Assembly (NCBI GenBank): GCA_021325275.1
Contig: JAJPHL010000042.1
Coordinates: 185,949 to 249,948 of the forward strand
From: Terriglobia bacterium
GTDB taxonomy: Bacteria > Acidobacteriota > Terriglobia > JAJPHL01
Direction of reading: 5' to 3'
DNA length: 64,000 nucleotides
A model generated the notes under the pieces. It was not told where the DNA came from, searched no databases, and was given only the letters and a program-made list of their open reading frames with translations. The stretch's first letter is position 1. Every line of letters begins with the position of its first letter. Of this stretch, positions 7,941 through 18,816 are shown one piece after another. The position numbers and the translations under genes are program-made.

Positions 7941-8330
7941 ATGCGTGCTGCATTCAGTTTGATCGGAATATTGGTCGTCGCGGGCGTTGGCCTGTTCCTC
8001 TTTCGCGCCAACTTCATGGGCAAGAGCGGCGCGACGACGATGGGCACTGACAATCCGCGCGCCGTCGTCGATGTTACGGGCGTCGAGGCCGATCTCACGG
8101 GGCTGGCGCAGGGTGAACGCAACTACATGGCGCAGAACGGCAAGTATGCGACGCTTGAAGAGTTGGAGTCGAGCGGCAGCGTCCAGGAAGGCCGCACGAA
8201 GGGGCGCTTCGGTTACACCTATTCGGTCGAGACCGCCGAGCACAGCTTCACGATCACGGCGAAGTACAGCGGCCCCACCGCGGGCATGCCGACGATTTCG
8301 ATCGACGAGACGATGCAAATCAAGAAGTAG
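7941..8330 (+). CDS. Small membrane-anchored protein, pilin-like
   Basis: It encodes 129 residues with one N-terminal hydrophobic helix (about residues 4-22) followed by a soluble domain containing ARQ-like alpha-helical sequence (GLAQGERNYMAQNGKYATLEEL) and a beta-rich end. That layout, and the helix-then-YxxxNGxYATLEEL pattern, resembles type IV pilin or pseudopilin-like proteins. However, there is no clear prepilin peptidase site (G/FxxxxE), so pilus assembly is not supported. A strong Shine-Dalgarno AAGGAGG precedes the ATG, 18 bp after pta. Confidence 0.75.
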   Translation: MRAAFSLIGILVVAGVGLFLFRANFMGKSGATTMGTDNPRAVVDVTGVEADLTGLAQGERNYMAQNGKYATLEELESSGSVQEGRTKGRFGYTYSVETAEHSFTITAKYSGPTAGMPTISIDETMQIKK

Positions 8331-8416
8331 CGGGATTGAGCAACCGAAGTACTGCCTGGGCCGGAACTAATTGGCTACCTAGAGACCGGCAAACCCCTGT
8401 GGCATAATGGGACAGT

Positions 8417-10735
8417 ATGAGTATGAGAAATCTGGGATTTTGTGCGCTCACTGCGGCCGCAATCGTTGCGGGTTCGCTTGTCACAACGGGATGCGATAAG
8501 TTCGACCGCTTTCACAGTGCCGAGTGGCGCAAGAACAAATACATAAACTCCGGCAAGCAGTACATGAAGGATAAGAAATTTCCCGAGGCCAAGATTCAGT
8601 TCATGCGCGCCGCCTCGACCGACCCGTCGTGGTCGGAAGCCCAATTCGAATTGGGCTCGGCGATGATCGGCACGCATGAAATCCCGCGTGCCTACAAGGC
8701 GTTCCAGAAGGCTGTCTCCCTCGACGCAAAGAACACTCAGGCCCTGCAAGAGATGGCCACGCTCGAGTTGCTCAATCGCAAATATGACGACGCCAAGAAC
8801 CACGCGGAAGCGGTTCTGGCGATCAATCCCAAGGATTATCGTGCGCAGGAGACGCTGGCGTATGCGTTAGCCGGTCTCGGCGATCTGGAAGGATCGGAAG
8901 GCGAGTTGGAAACGCTGGTGGAGGAAGATCCCGGCGCTTTGGCGGCGAGCTTGAATCTAGTCCGCATCAAGATGAAGGACAAAGACAAGGCAGGCGCCGA
9001 GAAAGTTCTGGAGAACGCCGCCCAGAAAGCTCCCTCGGCCGCCACGTGGACGATGCTCGGCAATTTCTACTTGCTGGAGCCGAAGCCGAAGGAGGCGGAA
9101 GACGCCTATCGCAAAGCGATATCGCTTGAACCCCACAACTCGCGTCCGTTGTACGCGCTCGGCCGCATGTTGAACGTCTCGTATCGCTTCGATCAGGCTG
9201 AGGAAGTCTACCGGCAGATCACCAACGAGCACCAGGATAGTCCGCGTGACCGTTCGGCGCTGGCGCGCTTCCATTTGTCCCAAGGGAAAACAGATTTGGC
9301 CGTCACCGAGCTGGAGGCCGTCGTTAAGAAGTTTCCCGACGACCGCGCCAATCGCAATATTCTCACCACGGCGCTGATCCGCCTGGGCAAGACCGATCGC
9401 GCCCTGGCCCTGACGACGGAACTGCTGCAGAAAGACTCCAAGGACACGCAAGCGCTTTTGACGCGCGGGATCCTGAACGTCCGGTTCAACAAGATTTCCG
9501 ACGCGATCCGCGATCTGACCGAAGTGATTCGCCTGCAAGTGGACAACGCCGAGGCACATTACTATCTCGGTTTGGCGCGTCTGCAAAATCAGGAACGCTT
9601 GCCGGCCGCCAGCGAAATGCAGGAATCGCTGAAGTACCGCCCGTCGTATTTGGCGGCGCGCTTGGCGCTGGCGGAACTCGATTTGGAAAGCGGCGCGGCG
9701 CAAACCGCACTTGAGATTTTGGGACAAACGCCGCGGGGACAAGAACACGATCCCGCGGTGATTCTGCTCCGCAGCGCGTGCCTGATCCACGAAGGCAAAA
9801 CGGAAGAAGCGGAACTGGTGGTCGGCGACTTGTTGCGCCGCCGCCCGAATTTGGGTCCGGTGCAGACGCAGTACGGTTTGCTGCTCGCGGAGAAGAAGGA
9901 CTACAAGGGCGCGCAAGCTGCGTTCGAAAAAGCACTTCAGGTGAACAAGCACGACAACCGCGCCATGGCCGCGCTCTCGCTCTTGTTCTCGGTTCAAAAC
10001 CAGGCGCCCGCGGGCGAAAAATTCTTTGCCGCCAAACTCAAGGAAGATCCCAAGTACGGTCCCGCCGCTTTCGGCCTTCAAGACATGTTGCTGCAACAAC
10101 GCAAGGCGCCTCAGGCAGAGAAGGTGGCCCGGGATTATCTGCAAATCCAACCGCACGACGTGACGGCGATCACGCGTTTGGCCAAGCTCATGCAAGCGCG
10201 CGGCGCCTACGCCGACGCGGAGCAACTCTTCCGCGAGGCACTGAAACTGGCGCCCGACAACACGGTGAACATGGTGGCGCTGGGCATGGACTTGGAGGCC
10301 CAGGGCGACAAGCGCTTTCCCGAGGCGATGGCCCTGTATCGCGAGGTGTTGAGGCGCCGCGGCGACGACGTCGTTGCCAGCAACAATCTCGCTTGGTTGC
10401 TGACCCAAACCAACGGCAACATCGACGAAGCTTTAAAGTGGGCGCAGGTGAGCAAGGAAAAAGCGCCGCAGGACCCAGCGGTCATGGACACCTTGGGCTG
10501 GATCTATCTCAAGAAGAACAATCACTCTCTGGCGATTTCCGAATTCCACGACGCTGTGAACCGCAATCCGAAAAATATTTTGTATCTCTATCATCTGGGA
10601 CTGGCGGAGTATCGCGCCGGCGACAGCCGCAAGGCGCTCGAGGACATTCAAAAATCGCTGGATGCGAAGACCGATTTCCCGGGCATCGGTGATGCGCGGC
10701 AGATTCTGAAGGAACTCCAGACGATGAAGAAGTAA
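8417..10735 (+). CDS. Large TPR-repeat lipoprotein
   Basis: The 772-residue protein starts with a lipoprotein signal (lipobox VTTGC, Cys26) and continues as tandem 34-residue tetratricopeptide repeats to the end (for example AYKAFQKAVSLDAKNTQAL, AEDAYRKAISLEPHNSRPL, ALKWAQVSKEKAPQDPAV). It resembles the TPR proteins encoded near exopolysaccharide/PEP-CTERM loci (PrsT type), although no such locus is present. It is probably a periplasm-facing scaffold. CATAAT at 8403-8408 lies eight bases before the ATG, another near-leaderless arrangement; the second in-frame ATG (8423) is an alternative start. Confidence 0.88.
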   Translation: MSMRNLGFCALTAAAIVAGSLVTTGCDKFDRFHSAEWRKNKYINSGKQYMKDKKFPEAKIQFMRAASTDPSWSEAQFELGSAMIGTHEIPRAYKAFQKAVSLDAKNTQALQEMATLELLNRKYDDAKNHAEAVLAINPKDYRAQETLAYALAGLGDLEGSEGELETLVEEDPGALAASLNLVRIKMKDKDKAGAEKVLENAAQKAPSAATWTMLGNFYLLEPKPKEAEDAYRKAISLEPHNSRPLYALGRMLNVSYRFDQAEEVYRQITNEHQDSPRDRSALARFHLSQGKTDLAVTELEAVVKKFPDDRANRNILTTALIRLGKTDRALALTTELLQKDSKDTQALLTRGILNVRFNKISDAIRDLTEVIRLQVDNAEAHYYLGLARLQNQERLPAASEMQESLKYRPSYLAARLALAELDLESGAAQTALEILGQTPRGQEHDPAVILLRSACLIHEGKTEEAELVVGDLLRRRPNLGPVQTQYGLLLAEKKDYKGAQAAFEKALQVNKHDNRAMAALSLLFSVQNQAPAGEKFFAAKLKEDPKYGPAAFGLQDMLLQQRKAPQAEKVARDYLQIQPHDVTAITRLAKLMQARGAYADAEQLFREALKLAPDNTVNMVALGMDLEAQGDKRFPEAMALYREVLRRRGDDVVASNNLAWLLTQTNGNIDEALKWAQVSKEKAPQDPAVMDTLGWIYLKKNNHSLAISEFHDAVNRNPKNILYLYHLGLAEYRAGDSRKALEDIQKSLDAKTDFPGIGDARQILKELQTMKK

Positions 10736-11071
10736 TTCGGGCCGCATTTGCCGCAGCGGGTGCCGGATTTAGGGGCAGAGGCACATTTTTTCGGTTCCGA
10801 CGCAATTTTTTTCGCCCGAAACCTTCCCGCGTTGACAGTCCGCCGCGGCTAAAGTATAGTCCTAGAATACCCTGTATCTATGACTTGCCCGAGGGTCGTC
10901 CCTTGAGACGCAACGCCCGCTTGACCGTAGTGGCTGGTGGCTAGTCTGCAAGACGCCTTGAGTGTCTGGCGTCAAAGCGCATAGGTACAATTTGTCATTT
11001 GGAGACCTTCCGCAGCAAAACCCGTGGCTGCGGCAGAGCGGGGATTCTATCCCAGGAGGAACGGGGCAACA
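10736..11071 (+). promoter_or_regulatory. rpsA promoter and ~205-nt leader
   Basis: The 336-bp gap holds a strong sigma-70 promoter, TTGACA (10832-10837), 17-bp spacer, TATAGT (10855-10860), predicting a start near 10867. The leader of about 205 nt contains a small stem-loop (GACGCC at 10952 with GGCGTC ending at 10973) and ends with the Shine-Dalgarno CAGGAGGA. A leader this long allows translational autoregulation, as known for S1 in E. coli, but no E. coli-like structure was identified. The first ~90 bp holds nothing recognisable beyond T-runs that could terminate the TPR gene. Confidence 0.8.
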
Positions 11072-12853
11072 ATGGTTAGTATTTCCAACCGCCCGCAAGC
11101 AGGGGAGAGTGAGGGCGAGGCGGTTTCGTCCGGCAATTCCCGCGAGAGCTTCGAACAACTGCTGGAGTCCTACAGCCAGCCGACCCATTTTCACGACGGC
11201 GCCATGCTGAAGGGCCGGGTGTTGAAGGTCACCGGCGAGTACGTGTTCGTCGACGTGGGGCACAAACTCGAAGGCATCGTTCCGATCGCGCAGTTCAAGG
11301 ATCGCGACGGAGTCGTGCAGGTCAAGCCGGGCGACGAAGTCGACGTCACCATGGAACGCGGCGGCGACCGCGAAGGCTACGTGACGCTTTCCCACGAAAA
11401 GGCCCAGCGCGCCCGCGTTTGGGAAGATCTCGAAAAAGCATTCAACGATCAAACGCCGATCAAGGGACGCGTGATCGAGCGCGTGAAAGGCGGGCTTTCT
11501 GTGGATTTTGGTGTGCGGGCGTTCCTGCCGGGATCGCAAGTCGACGTGAAGCCGATTCGCAACTTGGATGCCCTGAAGGGCCAGGAAATCGAAGTTCGCG
11601 TCATCAAGTTCAATCGCCGCCGCGGTAACGTGGTGGTCTCGCGGAAAGTCCTGCTCGAGGAAGAAATCAACGCCCGCAAAAGCGTCACGCTGTCGCACTT
11701 GGCGGAAGGCGCGGTGGTCCGCGGCGTGATCAAGAACATGACCGATTACGGCGCGTTCGTCGATCTCGGCGGGCTCGACGGATTGCTGCACGTCACCGAT
11801 ATGTCGTGGGGACGCGCCAGCCATCCCAGCGACGTGGTGCAGGTGGGCGAGGAAGTCGATTTGCTCGTGCTGAAGTTCGATCGCGAGAAAGAACGCGTGG
11901 CGCTCGGTTTGAAGCAGCTCTATCCCGATCCGTGGCATGACGCCGATCAGAAGTATCCGGTTGGCACGCACATCAAGGGCAAAGTGGTGAACGTCACCGA
12001 TTACGGCGCGTTCGTGGAACTCGAACCGGGTGTCGAGGGTTTGGTGCACGTGTCGGAAATGAGCTGGAGCAAGCGCGTCAAGCATCCGTCGAAGTTCGTG
12101 CATCCCGGCGACAACGTCGAGGTGGAAGTGCTCGACGTGCAGCCGGCCGAGCGGCGCATCTCGCTGAGCTTGCGCCAAACCGAACCGAATCCCTGGCACA
12201 CGCTGGCGGACCGCTATCGCGAAGGATCGAAGGTCGAAGGCAAGGTGCGCAACCTCACCGACTTCGGCGCGTTCATCGAAATCGAAGACGGCATCGATGG
12301 TTTGGTCCATGTCAGCGATATTTCCTGGACCAAGCGGATCAAGCATCCGTCGGAAGTGTTGAAGAAGGGCGACAAGGTCGAGGCCGTGGTGCTGAGCGTC
12401 GACGGCGAGAATCGCCGTTTGTCGCTGGGCATCAAGCAACTCACGCCCGACGCCTGGGAAAACTTCTTCGAGCGCTATCGCGTGGGCGATGTCGTGCGCG
12501 GCAAAGTCGTGCGAATCGCGTCGTTCGGCGCGTTCGTCGAGATCGAGCCGGGCATCGAGGGACTCTGTCACGTTTCCGAAGCGGGACCCGACAAAGATCA
12601 GCGCGGACGCCGCGGCGGCGCTACGGCTCCGGCCGCCGAAGAGTCGGCTTTCACCGTCGGCCAGGAGATGGCTTTCAAGATCATCAAGCTGAGTCCGGAA
12701 GAACACAAGATCGGCTTGAGTTTGCGCGCCGTGGGACAGGAAATCGAGCGTCAGGAGCTCAATTCGTATTTGCAAGAGCAGCGCGCCGGCGGCGCGACGT
12801 CGACGCTCGGTGAAATGATGAGCTTGAAAGATCGGCCTTCTGATCATGATTAG
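11072..12853 (+). CDS. rpsA: 30S ribosomal protein S1
   Basis: The 593-residue protein carries six S1 RNA-binding domains, the bacterial S1 number. Domains 3-5 show the typical TDYGAFVDLGGLDGLLHVTDMSW pattern split as TDYGAFV and LLHVTDMSW. The sixth contains an insertion (about 25 residues of Gly/Arg/Ala/Glu-rich sequence, GPDKDQRGRRGG onward) between strands. S1 recruits mRNA to the 30S subunit. The ATG giving MVSISNRPQAG is chosen because a CCAGGAGGA Shine-Dalgarno precedes it. It is followed by an HU gene, a common rpsA neighbour. Confidence 0.96.
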   Translation: MVSISNRPQAGESEGEAVSSGNSRESFEQLLESYSQPTHFHDGAMLKGRVLKVTGEYVFVDVGHKLEGIVPIAQFKDRDGVVQVKPGDEVDVTMERGGDREGYVTLSHEKAQRARVWEDLEKAFNDQTPIKGRVIERVKGGLSVDFGVRAFLPGSQVDVKPIRNLDALKGQEIEVRVIKFNRRRGNVVVSRKVLLEEEINARKSVTLSHLAEGAVVRGVIKNMTDYGAFVDLGGLDGLLHVTDMSWGRASHPSDVVQVGEEVDLLVLKFDREKERVALGLKQLYPDPWHDADQKYPVGTHIKGKVVNVTDYGAFVELEPGVEGLVHVSEMSWSKRVKHPSKFVHPGDNVEVEVLDVQPAERRISLSLRQTEPNPWHTLADRYREGSKVEGKVRNLTDFGAFIEIEDGIDGLVHVSDISWTKRIKHPSEVLKKGDKVEAVVLSVDGENRRLSLGIKQLTPDAWENFFERYRVGDVVRGKVVRIASFGAFVEIEPGIEGLCHVSEAGPDKDQRGRRGGATAPAAEESAFTVGQEMAFKIIKLSPEEHKIGLSLRAVGQEIERQELNSYLQEQRAGGATSTLGEMMSLKDRPSDHD

Positions 12854-12881
12854 CCGGCGCCAAAGCTAGCGCGCAGTATGG

Positions 12882-12919
12882 TATAAACGGTTGTCTACTG
12901 GTTGTCTAGAGGAGATGGT
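12882..12919 (+). promoter_or_regulatory. HU gene promoter and leader with a doubled GGTTGTCTA
   Basis: TATAAA (12882-12887) is a probable -10. The leader contains two direct copies of GGTTGTCTA (12889-12897 and 12900-12908), one helical turn apart, then the Shine-Dalgarno AGAGGAGA and ATG at 12920. The repeats could be a protein-binding site or chance; no function is claimed. Confidence 0.45.
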
Positions 12920-13267
12920 ATGACCAAGGCTGAACTCATTGAGGAAGTCGCCAGCGCCGTAGAAATGACGCGCAAGGACTCCGAGCAGATCGTGGATACA
13001 ATCTTCGACAGCATTGTGCATGCCTTGCGTTCCGGCGACAAGATCGAGATTCGCGGATTCGGCAGCTTTCGCACGCGCAAACGGCAGCCCCGCGTCGGCC
13101 GCAACCCCAAGACGGGCGCCAAGGTCGATGTGCCTGCCAAGAAAATCCCGTTTTTCAAGCCCAGCAAGGAACTGAAGGACCTGATCAATTCGCACCCTTC
13201 CGGCGACGCGCCTCCCGCGCCGGCGGCTCCTGCACCCACCGCCCCCACCGTACCTCCCGCGGCTTAG
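12920..13267 (+). CDS. HU/IHF-family DNA-binding protein with Pro/Ala-rich tail
   Basis: Residues 1-92 are a complete HU/IHF protein: MTKAELIEEVA, EIRGFGSFRTRKR, the DNA-intercalating RNPKTG arm, and KIPFFKPSKELKD. A Pro/Ala tail of about 20 residues follows (APPAPAAPAPTAP), longer than E. coli HU. The IRGFGSFR wording is closer to IHF-beta than HU, but the two cannot be separated by eye. It sits in the rpsA-HU arrangement known for ihfB. The start has a good Shine-Dalgarno. Confidence 0.93.
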   Translation: MTKAELIEEVASAVEMTRKDSEQIVDTIFDSIVHALRSGDKIEIRGFGSFRTRKRQPRVGRNPKTGAKVDVPAKKIPFFKPSKELKDLINSHPSGDAPPAPAAPAPTAPTVPPAA

Positions 13268-13279
13268 GAACCGGAATCG

Positions 13280-13774
13280 ATGGACCACCTGTGGAGTCCT
13301 TGGCGTTATCGCTACGTCTCCCACGTTCCCGACGATTCCTCGTGCATATTTTGCGATAAGTCCGCAACGTCCGATCCCGAGCACGACAAACAGAACTTGA
13401 TTTTGTGGCGCGGCCGCCACTGTTTTTCGCTGCTGAATTTGTATCCGTACACGACGGGCCACCTGATGGTGGCGCCGTACGCGCACGTCGCGGAGCTTTC
13501 TGCGATTGCCGGCGAAGCACTAACCGAAATGATGCACGCGGCGCAGCATGCCGAACAAATCCTGAAGCAGACGTATCGCTGCGACGGTCTAAACGTCGGC
13601 TTCAACTTGGGTCGTGCGGCGGGCGCGGGGATCGCGGCACACGTCCACATGCACGTGCTGCCGCGCTGGTTTGCGGACGCCAATTTCATGACCACGATTG
13701 GGGAGTCGCGGGTGATCCCCGAAGAACTCGAAACCACTTGGACGAAGTTGAAGCCGTTCTTTGCGTCACTCTGA
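13280..13774 (+). CDS. HIT-family hydrolase/AP4A phosphorylase-like
   Basis: The 164-residue protein has the histidine-triad catalytic motif HVHMHVLPRW near residue 117 and a Cys pair (CIFC) near the N-terminus that, with downstream residues, can bind zinc. The opening MDHLWSPWRYRYV is typical of the bacterial HIT group related to diadenosine tetraphosphate phosphorylase. It likely hydrolyses or phosphorolyses a dinucleotide polyphosphate or nucleoside phosphoramidate. It begins 12 bp after HU and abuts the next gene, so it is probably co-transcribed. Confidence 0.93.
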   Translation: MDHLWSPWRYRYVSHVPDDSSCIFCDKSATSDPEHDKQNLILWRGRHCFSLLNLYPYTTGHLMVAPYAHVAELSAIAGEALTEMMHAAQHAEQILKQTYRCDGLNVGFNLGRAAGAGIAAHVHMHVLPRWFADANFMTTIGESRVIPEELETTWTKLKPFFASL

Positions 13775-14395
13775 ATGCTTCACGATATTTCCCTCGCGAT
13801 CGACAACGACACGGTCACATGGCCGACCGATCCCAAGTTGCGCTTGCATCCGGTCTTGCGCATGGCCGAGGGCGCGCCGCTGAATTTAACCAAGTTTGAG
13901 AGTTGCGTTCACGTTGGCACGCATTTCGACGCGCCATGGCATTTCATCGACGCCGGTGCGAAATCGCATGACGTGCCGCTCGAAGCGTTTCTGGGTCGCG
14001 CTTACGTCGCGGAAATCGGCGACGTTCCGGCGATCGAGCGCCGACATGTCGAGCGCCTGCCGCTCGGCGAAATCGAGCGCGTGCTCTTCAAAACGCGAAA
14101 CTCCGCGTTGCTGAAGGAGCCGGTCTTCCGCCAAGACTTCACCTACGTTTCTGGTGCAGCCGCCCGTTACTTGGCAGAATTCCCGATCAAACTCGTTGGC
14201 ATCGACTATCTTTCCATCGACCAATTCGGCACGCCGGATTTTCCGGCGCATCACGCGTTGCTGGGGAAGAACATCGCGATTGTCGAGGGCGTCGACCTCA
14301 CCGGAATTGGCGAGGGTTGGTACGAGTTGATTTGCCTGCCGATGAAAATCACCGGCGCGGATGGCGCCCCGGTCCGCGCCGTGCTCCGTGACTAG
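13775..14395 (+). CDS. Cyclase-family metal-dependent hydrolase (kynurenine formamidase-like)
   Basis: The 206-residue protein shows the cyclase/KynB metal-binding signature HVGTHFDAPWHF and the later VGIDYLSIDQF block. Family members are Mn- or Zn-dependent amidohydrolases, including kynurenine formamidase and isatin hydrolase. No tryptophan-catabolism genes are nearby, so the substrate is open. Its ATG immediately follows the TGA of the HIT gene without a spacer, indicating translational coupling. Confidence 0.9.
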   Translation: MLHDISLAIDNDTVTWPTDPKLRLHPVLRMAEGAPLNLTKFESCVHVGTHFDAPWHFIDAGAKSHDVPLEAFLGRAYVAEIGDVPAIERRHVERLPLGEIERVLFKTRNSALLKEPVFRQDFTYVSGAAARYLAEFPIKLVGIDYLSIDQFGTPDFPAHHALLGKNIAIVEGVDLTGIGEGWYELICLPMKITGADGAPVRAVLRD

Positions 14396-14508
14396 CTGTG
14401 CGTTGAAAATCCCTCCGACGGGCCTGCTCTTGACTTATACCGATCAATGGGAAACAATCGAAATCCCCGCGTCCTCGCTACATTTTCAAGATTTGGAGGT
14501 AATCGAGA

Positions 14509-15873
14509 ATGCCAACGGATGAACAAATTAAAGAAATCGAAGACATTATCACCAAGGCCCGCGAAGTCAAGGACCCAGCTAGCAAGGAAGCGAGGGACCT
14601 CTACACCAAGGCCATCAAGTTGGCGGACGAATACTTCAAGATCGAGCGGCCGAAAGAGGAGATCGGCGAGCCGGAGTATGACCCGGTAAGGAATCCGCCG
14701 GACGGGAAGAATTCTGGTGAGACCTCGCCGACTGAGAAGGACGGTGAAGGCAAGGCGAAAACAACTCTCGGACCCGGCGCCTTCGTATCTGATGGGAAGC
14801 CGAGTGCGCGCTGGCTGGCCGCCGTGAAGGTTCACGAGTACGCCCACGCCGGTGTCGGCGTTGAACTGCGCGACCCAACCGACGCTGAGATTAAGCAAAT
14901 GAAAGAAATGGGGTTGAAGGACGACGACATCAAGAAGATCAAGATCCCTCAGTTCAAGACAAACGATGTGAACGAGGAAGAGGTAATTGCCTACGACGCC
15001 ATGCTCAAGAAGGCGAAGGACCTCGGCCTCTCGGATTCCGAAATCGAGTGGATAAAGAACCAAAAAAAGAGCTTCTATAACAAGATGTCGGACGAAAAGA
15101 AGAAGAAATATAAGGCTCAAGAACCCTGGCTAGGTGTTCGTTTTTCCCAGCCCGATTTCAAGGCGGTCGTGGGACCCTTCATCGTTCCAAAAGGAACACC
15201 GGTTTTCTTCGACAAAGACCAATCGTGGAACCTCCCGCGCTGTATGCGCGTGGACGAGTTGGCAAATCTCCGCTTCGAGGGAGATTACCAGAAGTTGTTC
15301 AGCTTAAATCCGGGCTTCTCCGTCGAAGTAGCCGCCCTTCAAACGCTGCTGTTCGGACCTCATGGGACTTCTCCTGTTGCCTCCACGCCAAACCGATTAC
15401 TTCTCGGTTCGCCCGTGTTTCTCGCGGATGGTAGTCTCACTCGCTTGCCGGGCGAAATCGAGACTCCCTGTCCGGGCGGGACCGTTCTGGTCCGGCATGC
15501 CTACTCCGAATGTGAGAGCGACGGGCTTTGGCACGTTGTCGAAGACGACTACGTTTCATGTCCGCCGCAGGGTGGCGTTACAAAGTATCGTGTGTTCGAT
15601 ATGGCTACCACGCGAGCGTGTAAGGACGGCGCTGCGCCGCGCCCGGTGGACGTAGCTTACAAAGACTTGCACGGTGATTCGACATGTCAGAGCCCGAAGT
15701 ATATCGGCGACATCATCATCTCCGAGTGTGTAGATGGGCTCTGGGAGAATGCGACGTATCCTCTCTACGAATGCCTCGACGGAACCCGACGAGTTTCTTT
15801 GCCGGCGAAGGATCGTCGACGGAGTGACATACCGTGTTCGTCGGCTCCGAGTCCTGGTAAGGTTGAACCATAG
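14509..15873 (+). CDS. Unrecognised HExxH (zincin-like) protein with Cys-rich C-terminal modules
   Basis: No family is recognised for this 454-residue protein. Residues 1-60 are helical and charged. A zincin motif HEYAH lies at 109-113 and EEEVIAYD at 156-163 could supply a third glutamate ligand (gluzincin-like). Residues 185-310 contain EPWLGVRFSQPDF and CMRVDELANLRF. The C-terminus has two modules spaced 72 residues apart (C335 and C407), each SEC-x(1,2)-DGLW followed by Tyr, Cys and Gly. There is no signal peptide, although the cysteines would suit an oxidising location. Lys-rich runs (EKKKKYKAQ) and lower apparent GC than its neighbours hint at transfer. A TTGGAGG Shine-Dalgarno supports the start. 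A secreted peptidase or toxin-like effector is possible but unproven. Confidence 0.8.
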   Translation: MPTDEQIKEIEDIITKAREVKDPASKEARDLYTKAIKLADEYFKIERPKEEIGEPEYDPVRNPPDGKNSGETSPTEKDGEGKAKTTLGPGAFVSDGKPSARWLAAVKVHEYAHAGVGVELRDPTDAEIKQMKEMGLKDDDIKKIKIPQFKTNDVNEEEVIAYDAMLKKAKDLGLSDSEIEWIKNQKKSFYNKMSDEKKKKYKAQEPWLGVRFSQPDFKAVVGPFIVPKGTPVFFDKDQSWNLPRCMRVDELANLRFEGDYQKLFSLNPGFSVEVAALQTLLFGPHGTSPVASTPNRLLLGSPVFLADGSLTRLPGEIETPCPGGTVLVRHAYSECESDGLWHVVEDDYVSCPPQGGVTKYRVFDMATTRACKDGAAPRPVDVAYKDLHGDSTCQSPKYIGDIIISECVDGLWENATYPLYECLDGTRRVSLPAKDRRRSDIPCSSAPSPGKVEP

Positions 15874-15890
15874 TGCCAAGTCAGGGCAGG

Positions 15891-16056
15891 CTAGAAAGCC
15901 GTCAACATCTCAATCGCGTCCCGCGCGAGCAGGCTATAAGATGAGCGGCTGCCCAATTCATCCGGGTTCGTCCTGATGAGCGACTTCCACTAGCCCCGCC
16001 CCGTCCGGCGACGCGACCACCGCGCGCTTGCGCAGCGTGTTCTCCGAGAAAAACGA
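15891..16056 (-). pseudogene. hemC 3'-end remnant (frameshifted)
   Basis: Read leftward from 16056, this stretch encodes SFFSENTLRKRAVVASPDG then a 2-nt deletion, then DELGSRSSYSLLARDAIEM and a TAG. It aligns with the last ~55 residues of the intact hemC (residues about 241-295: FFLRNTMHIRAVVASPDG ... EELGSRVSYALLAQG). The nucleotides ATTGGGCAG and GCGTCGCC are shared in register. It lies 38 bp beyond the katG stop, in the same orientation as the real hemC, and lacks everything upstream of the C-terminal domain. The alignment is seen directly; its origin is inferred. Confidence 0.85.
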
Positions 16057-16094
16057 GTGCGTGACACTGCGCGCCGTCCTGCCGCTCGTATCGC

Positions 16095-18763
<2,669 letters not shown>

Positions 18764-18768
18764 CAAAA

Positions 18769-18781
18769 TAGACTATGTCTA
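18769..18781. promoter_or_regulatory. Palindromic putative operator overlapping the perR -10 box
   Basis: TAGACTATGTCTA is a 5-3-5 palindrome directly over the predicted -10 of perR and within an AT-rich stretch (GATTAGACATAGTCTATTTTG on the perR strand). Fur-family proteins bind AT-rich palindromes. This one is shorter than the classical PerR box, so autoregulation is plausible but not established. Confidence 0.5.
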
Positions 18782-18816
18782 ATCTGATAATTCGTCAAGA
18801 GTAGGTGTATGGCGAA

